In this document: positions 1-5,418 of the stretch, one piece after another
Layout of the letters: every line of letters begins with the position of its first letter
Position numbering within the stretch: position 1 is the stretch's first letter
Assembly (NCBI GenBank): GCA_019422905.1
Contig: JAHZCM010000001.1
Location: 1 to 7,233 of the forward strand
Reading direction: 5' to 3'
Origin: Oscillospiraceae bacterium
Lineage (GTDB): Bacteria; Bacillota; Clostridia; Oscillospirales; Acutalibacteraceae
Length of the DNA: 7,233 nucleotides
Position numbers and translations under genes: made by a program
Notes under the pieces: generated by a model
Seen by the model: only the letters and a program-made list of their open reading frames with translations
What the model was told of the DNA's origin: nothing
The model's database searches: none

Positions 1-65
1 TCTTTAAGGCCACGATGAACATGTCCCCGAATGATTACCGCAATTTCAGCGCCGCTTTCAAATGA
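1..65 (+). CDS. C-terminal end of an AraC-family transcriptional regulator (partial)
   Basis: Reading from base 3, the sequence encodes FKATMNMSPNDYRNFSAAFK and then a TGA stop at 63-65. The pattern Phe-Lys, a small gap, then Met-Ser-Pro-x-x-Tyr-Arg is the usual ending of the second helix-turn-helix of AraC/XylS regulators, where the recognition helix is followed by a G-x-(S/T)-P-x-x-(Y/F)-R turn. Only 20 residues are in the window, so the sensor domain and ligand are unknown. It points toward the Rrf2 gene, but that gene has its own promoter about 50 bases further on, so the two are probably separate transcription units. The call rests on a short motif and could be wrong if this is a chance match. 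Confidence 0.6.
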   Translation, partial: FKATMNMSPNDYRNFSAAFK

Positions 66-104
66 ATCCGGCGCCCGCTGCGGCTTTGTCCTATGGACAA
101 CTCC

Positions 105-127
105 GATGTAATTCTTGACACTACAAC
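105..127. promoter_or_regulatory. Probable Rrf2 operator at the repressor's own promoter
   Basis: Imperfect inverted repeat GATGTAAT-N7-ACTACAAC (arms 105-112 and 120-127). Each arm differs by one base from the perfect palindrome at 881-903, and the 7-base spacer is the same. It covers the -35 hexamer at 115-120, so a bound protein would block polymerase. This geometry suggests autorepression by the Rrf2 protein encoded downstream; the assignment to Rrf2 is inference from position and repetition. Confidence 0.65.
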
Positions 128-143
128 GCAATCCTGCTATAGT
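115..143 (+). promoter_or_regulatory. SigA-type promoter of the Rrf2 gene
   Basis: TTGACA (115-120), a 17-base spacer and TATAGT (138-143). The hexamers are near consensus and transcription should start near 150, leaving a leader of about 40 bases before the ATG at 191. The -35 box lies inside the inverted repeat at 105-127. Confidence 0.8.
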
Positions 144-190
144 ATAGATGGAAATATTTCAGCCGATAACCGGCAATAAGGAGAAATCCG

Positions 191-640
191 ATGCAGATCC
201 CGAGCAGGTTTACGATAGCGATACACATTTTTTCCTGTATCCATACCTTTGAGAAAGAGTATAAGATCACAAGCGAATTTTTGGCGGGCAGCATAAACGT
301 CAATCCCGTGATCATCCGGAAGCTGCTGTCGCAGTTAAAGGCGGCAGGGCTTGTGAACGTGCAGCGGGGGAGCGGCGGCGCATCCATCGCAAAGCCGCCC
401 GAGCAGATCACCTTTCTCGATATCTACAACGCGGTTGAATGTATCGAGAACGGGGAGCTCTTTCACTTTCACGAGCATCCCAATCCGAGCTGCCCCGTGG
501 GCCGGAACATTCACAACATTCTGGACGACAAGCTGCGGCAGGTGCAAAAAGCCATGGAAGCCGAAATGGAGAAAATTACGCTTGCCGACGTCATCCGGGA
601 TACACAGAAATATATCTCCGCAGAGCCGCCGTCCTGCTGA
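191..640 (+). CDS. Rrf2-family winged helix-turn-helix transcriptional repressor
   Basis: This 149-residue protein has the length and pattern of the Rrf2 family (YwnA/CymR-like). Residues 1-65 form the winged helix-turn-helix, with the recognition region around 35-52 (INVNPVIIRKLLSQLKAAGL) and a glycine-rich wing at 58-64 (QRGSGGA). Residues 75-83 (FLDIYNAVE) lead into the linker, and CPVGRNIH at 101-108 begins the long dimerisation helix, as in YwnA-type members. There are four cysteines (16, 84, 101, 149). The closely spaced three-cysteine cluster that holds [2Fe-2S] in IscR is absent, so a thiol or small-molecule signal is more likely than an IscR-type cluster; that is inference. The ATG at 191 is preceded by AAGGAG at a good distance. 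Inverted repeats in its own promoter and in the next operon's promoter suggest that it represses both. The ligand or stress it senses cannot be read from the sequence. Confidence 0.92.
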   Translation: MQIPSRFTIAIHIFSCIHTFEKEYKITSEFLAGSINVNPVIIRKLLSQLKAAGLVNVQRGSGGASIAKPPEQITFLDIYNAVECIENGELFHFHEHPNPSCPVGRNIHNILDDKLRQVQKAMEAEMEKITLADVIRDTQKYISAEPPSC

Positions 641-646
641 GTCTTT

Positions 647-712
647 AAAAAGAGCAGCCATACCCCCGATGCAGTTTCGTTTCCTGCATCAGAGGCTATG
701 GCCGCTCTTTTT
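647..712 (+). terminator. Intrinsic terminator after the Rrf2 gene
   Basis: Large hairpin starting seven bases after the stop codon. Outer arms 647-662 and 697-712 pair over 15 base pairs with one A/C mismatch. An inner stem, GATGCAG (668-674) with CTGCATC (684-690), caps it. The descending arm ends in a T run. It separates the Rrf2 transcript from the operon that begins near 884. Confidence 0.88.
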
Positions 713-838
713 CCGATTTGGTGCAGCGCCGCAGCTTCCCGGCAAATGTAGACGCTTGGTTTTTGAGAACAGCTCGTTTTTTTCGCAGCAAGCCCGTATG
801 ACCCTCTCCCCGGTTTTCCGGAAATCCCAAAAAAGGTG

Positions 839-861
839 GATACAACTATTGACATTACAAC
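839..861. promoter_or_regulatory. Second, weaker Rrf2-type operator over the operon -35 box
   Basis: The 24 bases from 839 align to the operator at 105-128 with 19 identities, including the shared block TTGACA-Y-TACAACG. The right arm ATTACAAC (854-861) is perfect, while the left arm (839-846, GATACAAC) is degenerate. It sits in the same position relative to the -35 hexamer as the operator in the Rrf2 promoter. Confidence 0.5.
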
Positions 862-877
862 GTATATGTGATACACT
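849..877 (+). promoter_or_regulatory. Promoter of the flavin-ferredoxin / macrodomain / SirTM operon
   Basis: TTGACA (849-854), 17-base spacer, TACACT (872-877, four of six bases match consensus). The predicted start near 884 falls inside the perfect palindrome at 880-904, a classic repressible arrangement. No other good promoter was seen before the first gene of the operon. Confidence 0.7.
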
Positions 878-879
878 TT

Positions 880-904
880 AGTTGTAATGATAATTATTAC
901 AACT
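880..904. promoter_or_regulatory. Perfect Rrf2-type operator overlapping the transcription start
   Basis: Nine-base arms AGTTGTAAT (880-888) and ATTACAACT (896-904) are exact reverse complements around a 7-base AT-rich centre that is itself nearly symmetric. It lies directly after the -10 box, so binding would block initiation. The same arm sequence occurs at 854-861 and, with one change per arm, at 105-127. This is the best candidate for the main binding site of the upstream Rrf2 protein. Confidence 0.75.
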
Positions 905-911
905 GAGAAAT

Positions 912-977
912 TGTTTTGCGCCTGTTTCCGGTTCAAAAACGGCTGCAGCCCGTTTTTGCCTTCCGGCAGCGCAAACA
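912..977 (+). promoter_or_regulatory. Structured 5' leader RNA ending at the ribosome-binding site
   Basis: Two nested helices can form in the leader. The inner hairpin is perfect: CAAAAACGG (934-942) pairs with CCGTTTTTG (950-958) around a 7-base loop. The outer helix pairs 912-924 with 967-977 over about eleven base pairs with two single-base bulges. The outer helix stops just before the AGGAGG at 979-984. The A-run/T-run form of the inner stem resembles an attenuator, but its GC core is short. It matches no riboswitch class that I recognise. Confidence 0.45.
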
Positions 978-978
978 G

Positions 979-995
979 AGGAGGGATTTCTCATA
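979..995 (+). promoter_or_regulatory. Ribosome-binding site that points to an ATA start codon
   Basis: A perfect AGGAGG (979-984) is followed after 8 bases by ATA at 993-995. No ATG, GTG or TTG is in frame at a usable distance. The nearest standard candidate is GTG at 1044, about 60 bases after this site and with only a weak AGGAAAG before it. The site therefore supports the non-standard start at 993. Confidence 0.6.
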
Positions 996-1616
996 GAAGC
1001 CAAGGATTATCTGCGTTTTCTCGTACAGGAAAGACACACGACGGTGGTCGCAACTTCGGATCAGGACGGTCGGCCCGTCACCTGTGCCGTCGATATGATG
1101 GACTGTGACAGCGACAGCCTCTATTTTCTTACTGCAAAGGGCAAAAGCCTTTATGCGCGCCTGAAGCGGAGCGGCTATCTTTCGCTGACCGGAATGAAAG
1201 GCGCGGACACCATGTCCCGCGTCGCCGTCTCCGTGCGCGGCAAGGTCCGGGAGCTTGGCGCGGAAAAGGCTGCGGCATTATTTGAGAAAAACCCGTATAT
1301 GTACGAGATCTATCCCCGTGCGGAGTCCCGAAGCGCTATCAGTGTTTTTCAGATTTACGAAGGGCTGGGCGAGTGGTTCGACCTCTCCAAAAAGCCCATT
1401 GAGCGCGCGGACTTTCACTTCGGCGGTGCGCGGCAAAGCGCCGAGGGATATTTTGTCACCGATTCGTGCATCGGCTGCGGGCTGTGCTGCGCCAAATGCC
1501 CGCAAAAATGCATCGACACAAATTGCAGACCGGTTGTAATCCGCCAAAGCAACTGCCTGCGCTGCGGCAATTGTCTGGAGGCCTGCCCGGTCGGCGCCGT
1601 CGTAAAGAAGGGATAA
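993..1616 (+). CDS. FMN-binding split-barrel (pyridoxamine phosphate oxidase-like) protein fused to a 2x[4Fe-4S] ferredoxin domain
   Basis: From an ATA start at 993 the product is 207 residues; from the GTG at 1044 it would be 190. Residues 1-17 (I/M-EAKDYLRFLVQERHTT) read as the normal first helix of this family, which supports the longer form. Residues 1 to about 140 form a flavin-binding split beta-barrel like pyridoxamine 5'-phosphate oxidase (VVATSDQDGRPVTCAVDMMD, then YFLTAKGKSLYARL). The C-terminus holds two ferredoxin motifs of the C-x2-C-x2-C-x3-C-P type, at Cys159/162/165/169 and Cys188/191/194/198. The protein is probably a cytoplasmic flavin/iron-sulfur reductase or electron carrier; the substrate is unknown. 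It is the first gene of the operon, one base ahead of the macrodomain gene, so it probably works with or is modified by the ADP-ribosylation pair. True PLP synthesis is unlikely given the ferredoxin fusion. Confidence 0.85.
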   Translation: MEAKDYLRFLVQERHTTVVATSDQDGRPVTCAVDMMDCDSDSLYFLTAKGKSLYARLKRSGYLSLTGMKGADTMSRVAVSVRGKVRELGAEKAAALFEKNPYMYEIYPRAESRSAISVFQIYEGLGEWFDLSKKPIERADFHFGGARQSAEGYFVTDSCIGCGLCCAKCPQKCIDTNCRPVVIRQSNCLRCGNCLEACPVGAVVKKG

Positions 1617-1617
1617 C

Positions 1618-2391
1618 ATGACACAGACAGAAAGAAGATTGTTTTTAATCCGGGAGCTGCTTGCCGAACGGCCGGATTGCCGGGACATGGAAATCCCGGC
1701 AAATACGCAGGCGCAGAAGCGCCTGCTCCGCTCTCTGCTCAACCTCCGGATGCCGCGGCCTGTCAGCCGTGCATTTCTGGAAATTCAGGACGCCTATCTG
1801 CAGGCGGAAACCGCCGGAAAGGGCGTCACAAATCTTGCCGATCTCCAGCCTGTGCGGGACGGTCTCTACATTTGGCAGGGCGATATCACAGCGCTTCGCT
1901 GCGATGCGATCGTCAACGCGGCGAATGCGCAGATGCTCGGCTGCTTCTGCCCCTGCCATGGGTGCATCGACAACGCGATCCACACCTTTTCGGGCGTGCA
2001 GCTCCGCGCCGCCTGTGCGGAGCTGATGCGGCGGCAGGGGCATGAGGAGTATGCCGGCGGAGCAAAAATCACACCCGCCTACAATCTCCCCTGCCAATAC
2101 GTGCTGCATACGGTCGGCCCGGTCATCCACGGCGAGGTGACGAAGAAGGACGAGGAGCTGCTCGCCGCCTGCTACCGTTCCTGCCTGGAGCTTGCGGAAG
2201 CAAACGGCATACAGAGCATGGCCTTCTGCTGTATCTCCACGGGTGAATTTCATTTTCCGAACCAAAGAGCGGCGGAAATCGCGGTGCGGGCGGTCAGCGC
2301 TTACAAACAGCGGACACAGAGTAAAATGAAGGTGATATTCAATGTTTTCAAAGAAACCGATCTGCACATCTACCAAGCACTGCTCGGATGA
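1618..2391 (+). CDS. Zinc-dependent macrodomain protein-ADP-ribose hydrolase
   Basis: The 257-residue product has a helical N-terminal extension (1-70) and a macrodomain (75-257). The ADP-ribose-binding segment is seen in GDITALRCDAIVNAANAQMLG (88-108). It runs into CFCPCHGCIDNAIH (109-122), the signature of the zinc-containing macrodomains linked to SirTM; Cys109, His114 and Cys116 are the likely zinc ligands. The phosphate loop is CISTGEFHFP (205-214). Family members remove ADP-ribose placed on proteins by SirTM, so this is the eraser of the pair. The ATG lies one base after the previous stop, with AAGAAGGG just upstream inside that gene. The 3' end overlaps the sirtuin gene by 50 bases, so the two are probably translationally coupled. 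I see no signal peptide or membrane segment. Target specificity is not visible. Confidence 0.93.
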   Translation: MTQTERRLFLIRELLAERPDCRDMEIPANTQAQKRLLRSLLNLRMPRPVSRAFLEIQDAYLQAETAGKGVTNLADLQPVRDGLYIWQGDITALRCDAIVNAANAQMLGCFCPCHGCIDNAIHTFSGVQLRAACAELMRRQGHEEYAGGAKITPAYNLPCQYVLHTVGPVIHGEVTKKDEELLAACYRSCLELAEANGIQSMAFCCISTGEFHFPNQRAAEIAVRAVSAYKQRTQSKMKVIFNVFKETDLHIYQALLG

Positions 2392-3259
2392 TATCCAAAG
2401 GCTGCGAAGCGAAATCGAATCCGCCGACGCCATTCTCATCGGCGCGGGAGCCGGGCTTTCTGCTTCGGCCGGTTTTATTTATACGGGAGAGCGCTTTGAG
2501 AAGTATTTCCACGACTTTGCCGAAAAGTATCGGTTTAACGATATGTATTCCGGCGGCTTCTACCCCTACAATACACTGGAAGAGCATTGGGCCTATTGGA
2601 GCCGCTATATTTATATCAACCGATATATGCGCGCACCGAAGCCGGTATATAACAAGCTATACGAGTTGGTTAAGGATAAGGACTACTTCGTGCTGACAAC
2701 AAACGTAGACCATTGCTTCCAGAAGGCCGGTTTTGACAAGCACCGGTTATTCTACACGCAGGGAGATTATGGTCTGTTCCAGTGCAGCAAGCCCTGCCAT
2801 GGGGATACTTATGAAAATGAGGCCATAATTCGCAAAATGGTCGAGGCACAGGGCTATGTGATCGACGAAAACGGTATGCTGATCCTGCCGGAAGGCGTAA
2901 CACCGAAGATGGCAGTTTCCTCCGAACTCGTTCCACACTGCCCGAAATGCGGCAGGCCAATGAGTATGAACCTGCGTTCAGACAACACCTTTGTGGAAGA
3001 CGAGGGGTGGCACCGTGCTTCGGAGTGTTATGCGGATTTTCTGCGGAGACAGCAGGATGCGAAGGTGCTGTTTTTGGAGGCCGCAGTCGGATTCAATACG
3101 CCGGCCATAATAAAATATAGCTTCTGGCGCATGACATACGAATGGAAGGACGCTGTCTACGCCTGCCTGAATTACGGAGAGGCGTATGCTCCCGACGAAA
3201 TTAAGGAAAGGTCCATTTGTGTCCACGGAGACATTGGGGAAATTTTGAATCGGCTTTAA
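2342..3259 (+). CDS. Class-M sirtuin (SirTM), protein ADP-ribosyltransferase
   Basis: The 305-residue sirtuin has a Rossmann NAD-binding motif GAGAGLSASAGF (34-45), the TTNVDHCFQKAGF block (119-131, Asn121 and Asp123) and the SirTM-specific YTQGDYGLFQCS (138-149). Gln140 stands where deacetylating sirtuins have the catalytic histidine. Cys148, Cys152, Cys200 and Cys203 form the zinc site. The C-terminal VEDEGWHRASECY (218-230) is also typical. SirTM enzymes in Staphylococcus and Streptococcus transfer ADP-ribose to a lipoylated GcvH-like carrier and do not deacylate appreciably; the same chemistry is inferred here. The ATG at 2342 has GAAGGTGA about 8 bases upstream, and no other Met occurs before residue 68. 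The start lies 50 bases inside the macrodomain gene in another frame. Base composition looks lower in GC than in neighbours. No GcvH-like or lipoate ligase gene follows. Confidence 0.93.
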   Translation: MFSKKPICTSTKHCSDDIQRLRSEIESADAILIGAGAGLSASAGFIYTGERFEKYFHDFAEKYRFNDMYSGGFYPYNTLEEHWAYWSRYIYINRYMRAPKPVYNKLYELVKDKDYFVLTTNVDHCFQKAGFDKHRLFYTQGDYGLFQCSKPCHGDTYENEAIIRKMVEAQGYVIDENGMLILPEGVTPKMAVSSELVPHCPKCGRPMSMNLRSDNTFVEDEGWHRASECYADFLRRQQDAKVLFLEAAVGFNTPAIIKYSFWRMTYEWKDAVYACLNYGEAYAPDEIKERSICVHGDIGEILNRL

Positions 3260-3343
3260 GCAAATAAAAATCAAATATCGGCAGTATCCTGCGAAATGCT
3301 GCGGGCGTCGCTTTTACGCTCACTGAAAGCCGGGTTTTCTCAC

Positions 3344-3372
3344 TTGCAACCGGCCTTGCAGCATGCTATAAT
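3344..3372 (+). promoter_or_regulatory. Promoter of the glycoside hydrolase gene, with an inverted repeat in the spacer
   Basis: TTGCAA (3344-3349), 17-base spacer, TATAAT (3367-3372), giving a start near 3379. TGCAA (3345-3349) and TTGCA (3356-3360) form an inverted repeat around CCGGCC, resembling a LacI-family operator though with only 5-base arms. This promoter separates the hydrolase from the SirTM operon. I found no convincing terminator in 3260-3343, so some read-through from the sirtuin gene is possible. Confidence 0.75.
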
Positions 3373-3416
3373 CACCTTGACTATCGTCTTACGAGACTTG
3401 GAGTGAAGGAGTTTCC

Positions 3417-5261
3417 TTGTATTTTGAAAAGCTTATGACACACGCCCATCTGGCAGACGGCGAAGCGGCACGGCGTCAGCAGCAGAACACGGATTATCTG
3501 CTGGAATTAAAAACCGACAACCTGCTTTTCCTCTATCGCTGGCAGGCAGGCGATTTCTGGAGCATCAACCGGCGCATGCCCGAGCTGCACGGCGGCTGGG
3601 ATTCGCAGAACAGCCACATCCGGGGCACCTTTACCGGGCATTGGCTGAGCGCCGCCGCGCACATCTACGCACAGACGCAAAACCGTGAGTTGAAAAACCG
3701 CGCTGATTTCATCGTGGATGAAATCAAAAAATGCCAGACGCTCAACGGCGGGCAGTGGGCATTCCCCATCCCGGCGGATTATATCGAAGGCGTGAAGCAG
3801 GGCCGCCGCTTCTGGGCGCCCCTTTACGTCTGCCATAAGGTCATGATGGGCCTTCTCGACGTCTACCTGTACATGGATAATCCGGTAGCGCTGGATATCA
3901 TCGACCATGCTTCGGACTGGTTCGTCGATTTCACCGGAAGGACCACGCGCGAGCAGCTGACTGAGATGATGGATATTCAGGAAACCGGCGGTATCATGGA
4001 GCTTTGGGCCGACCTGTACGGCGTGACGGGTATCCAAAAATACCTCGATCTGATGCGCGCCTTTGAGCGCCCGGCGCTGTTCGAACCGCTGCTCGGGGGA
4101 AAGGACGTGCTGACCAACATGCACGCGAACACCACCATTCCGGAGGCACACGGCGCCGCGCGCGCTTACGAGGTCACCGGCGAAGAGCGGTACCGCAAAA
4201 TTGTGGAAAACTACTGGGACTGGGCGGTAACAAAGCGCGGCATGTACGCGACCGGCGGGCAGACCTGCGGTGAGGTCTGGACGCCGCCGATGCGCCAGTC
4301 CGCGCGTCTCGGCGAGCAGAATCAGGAGCACTGCACCGTTTACAACATGATCCGTCTGGCCGATTACCTGTACCGGTGGACCGGCAAAACCGAATATGCG
4401 GATTACATCGAGCGCAACATCCTGAACGGCCTGTACGCCCAGGGCTACTGGAATGCGCGCGAGCTGGACTGCCTCTGCGATCCCACCCCGCCCGATTTTG
4501 GATTGGTCGCTTACTATTTGCCGCTGCACGCCGGCGCGCAGAAAAAATGGGGCTCGAAAACCGACCATTTCTGGTGCTGCCATTGCACGCTGGTTCAGGC
4601 GAATTCCCGCCTGCGGGAGTTCATCTGGTACCGCCATTCGAACAGCATCGCGCTCGCGCAGTACATCCCCTCCGATCTGACCGAGGAAATCGACGGCAGG
4701 ACCGTGCAGATACAGCTCCGCAATACCGATCTCGGCGGAAGCTGCAACCGTATCAACGAAACCGCCCTGAATATCCGGGAGCGCCCGGCTTGCTATGCCT
4801 ATGACCTCGCGGTAAAGGCGGATGAGGGCTGCGCATTCGAGCTGAAGGTACGCATTCCCTGGTGGATCGCCGGAAAGGTCGAATGCACGGTAAACGGCAA
4901 GGCGGTCGAGGTGAGCGAGCGCGACGGATACCTCGTTTTGAATCGCTGCTGGCAGTCGGATACTGTGCATCTCGTCTTCCCCAAAACGCTCACCTGCTGG
5001 CCTCTCGCGGACGAGCCGGAGACCGTCGCATTTCTGGACGGCCCGGTCGTGCTGGCCGGACTCGTCGGTGAGGAACGCACCCTGTACGGCGACGTGCACC
5101 ACCCCGAAACGCTGCTGAAGCCCCATTGCGAGCGTGTCTGGTCCGAATGGACCGCAGACTGGAAGACCACGGGGCAGCCGGTGAATTTCTATCTGAAGCC
5201 AATCGCGCAAATCGGCCGTGAGCACTATACCGTATACTTCCCGATCGAACCGAAAAGATAA
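3417..5261 (+). CDS. DUF1680 / GH127-type glycoside hydrolase (beta-L-arabinofuranosidase-like)
   Basis: The 614-residue product has an (alpha/alpha)6-barrel followed from about residue 410 by beta domains. HGGWDSQNSHIRGTFTGHWL (58-77) is typical of the family's N-terminal part. By comparison with the beta-L-arabinofuranosidase HypBA1, whose active site uses a zinc-bound cysteine nucleophile, Glu304 and Cys306 (QEHC) and Cys387-Cys388 (FWCCHC) match the zinc ligands, Cys387 being the likely nucleophile. Glu286 (CGEVW) is the likely acid/base. There is no signal peptide, so it should act on imported oligosaccharides. The start is TTG at 3417, five bases after GAAGGAG; the in-frame ATG at 3435 is too far from it. 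The gene is monocistronic, with its own promoter and terminator. The CCHCTLVQ stretch differs from the CCPPN-type sequence common in the family, so substrate may differ. Confidence 0.87.
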   Translation: MYFEKLMTHAHLADGEAARRQQQNTDYLLELKTDNLLFLYRWQAGDFWSINRRMPELHGGWDSQNSHIRGTFTGHWLSAAAHIYAQTQNRELKNRADFIVDEIKKCQTLNGGQWAFPIPADYIEGVKQGRRFWAPLYVCHKVMMGLLDVYLYMDNPVALDIIDHASDWFVDFTGRTTREQLTEMMDIQETGGIMELWADLYGVTGIQKYLDLMRAFERPALFEPLLGGKDVLTNMHANTTIPEAHGAARAYEVTGEERYRKIVENYWDWAVTKRGMYATGGQTCGEVWTPPMRQSARLGEQNQEHCTVYNMIRLADYLYRWTGKTEYADYIERNILNGLYAQGYWNARELDCLCDPTPPDFGLVAYYLPLHAGAQKKWGSKTDHFWCCHCTLVQANSRLREFIWYRHSNSIALAQYIPSDLTEEIDGRTVQIQLRNTDLGGSCNRINETALNIRERPACYAYDLAVKADEGCAFELKVRIPWWIAGKVECTVNGKAVEVSERDGYLVLNRCWQSDTVHLVFPKTLTCWPLADEPETVAFLDGPVVLAGLVGEERTLYGDVHHPETLLKPHCERVWSEWTADWKTTGQPVNFYLKPIAQIGREHYTVYFPIEPKR

Positions 5262-5277
5262 AGCATTCCGCAGCGAA

Positions 5278-5323
5278 GCCCCCGCTTGCCGGCATCCGAT
5301 TCGCCGACAAACGGGGGCCTTTC
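5278..5323 (+). terminator. Intrinsic terminator after the glycoside hydrolase gene
   Basis: GCCCCCG (5278-5284) pairs with CGGGGGC (5312-5318). Inside this, CGGC (5290-5293) pairs with GCCG (5303-5306) across an internal loop. A short, imperfect T tract follows (CTTTC). It begins 17 bases after the stop codon. Confidence 0.75.
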
Positions 5324-5337
5324 ACGTGCCGCCGCGG

Positions 5338-5418
5338 TTATTTCCACTCAGGCTCCGCATACATGGGGTAATGATCCGACAGACAGTCGCCGTCATAACG
5401 GCCTGTCTGCGGAGCTTT
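5338..5418 (-). pseudogene. Probable C-terminal remnant of an endonuclease/exonuclease/phosphatase-family gene
   Basis: On the minus strand the frame ending at the TAA complementary to 5338-5340 reads YDGDCLSDHYPMYAEPEWK. The Ser-Asp-His-x-Pro segment near a C-terminus is the closing active-site motif of the endonuclease/exonuclease/phosphatase superfamily. An in-frame stop (complement of 5419-5421) cuts the frame after 26 codons, and the upstream minus-strand sequence shows no other motif of the family. No start codon or ribosome-binding site is present. I read this as the last piece of a decayed gene; a chance motif cannot be excluded on so short a stretch. Confidence 0.45.

Noticed and set aside
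66..104. Terminator after the AraC-type gene
   Set aside because: The GC-rich stretch GGCGCCCGCTGCGGC is followed by a few T residues but forms no convincing stem.
191..640. IscR-type [2Fe-2S] sensor
   Set aside because: The three closely spaced cysteines of the IscR cluster site are missing; only Cys101 lies in that region.
1645..2439. A 264-codon open frame on the minus strand
   Set aside because: Antisense to the macrodomain gene, which has clear catalytic motifs; the minus-strand translation has no recognisable domain and no ribosome-binding site.
2388..2696. Alternative gene starting at the ATGA overlap with the macrodomain stop
   Set aside because: The ATG at 2388 opens a frame with no motif, and the true sirtuin frame from 2342 covers the same bases with full family signatures.
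3260..3343. Terminator or riboswitch between the sirtuin and glycoside hydrolase genes
   Set aside because: Only short, broken pairings are visible (for example GCCGG with CCGGC around 3329-3354), and there is no T tract after a good stem.
3507..5225. A 572-codon open frame on the minus strand
   Set aside because: It lies wholly antisense to the glycoside hydrolase gene, shows no family motif, and is explained by the GC-rich codon use of the sense gene leaving few stops in the opposite frame.
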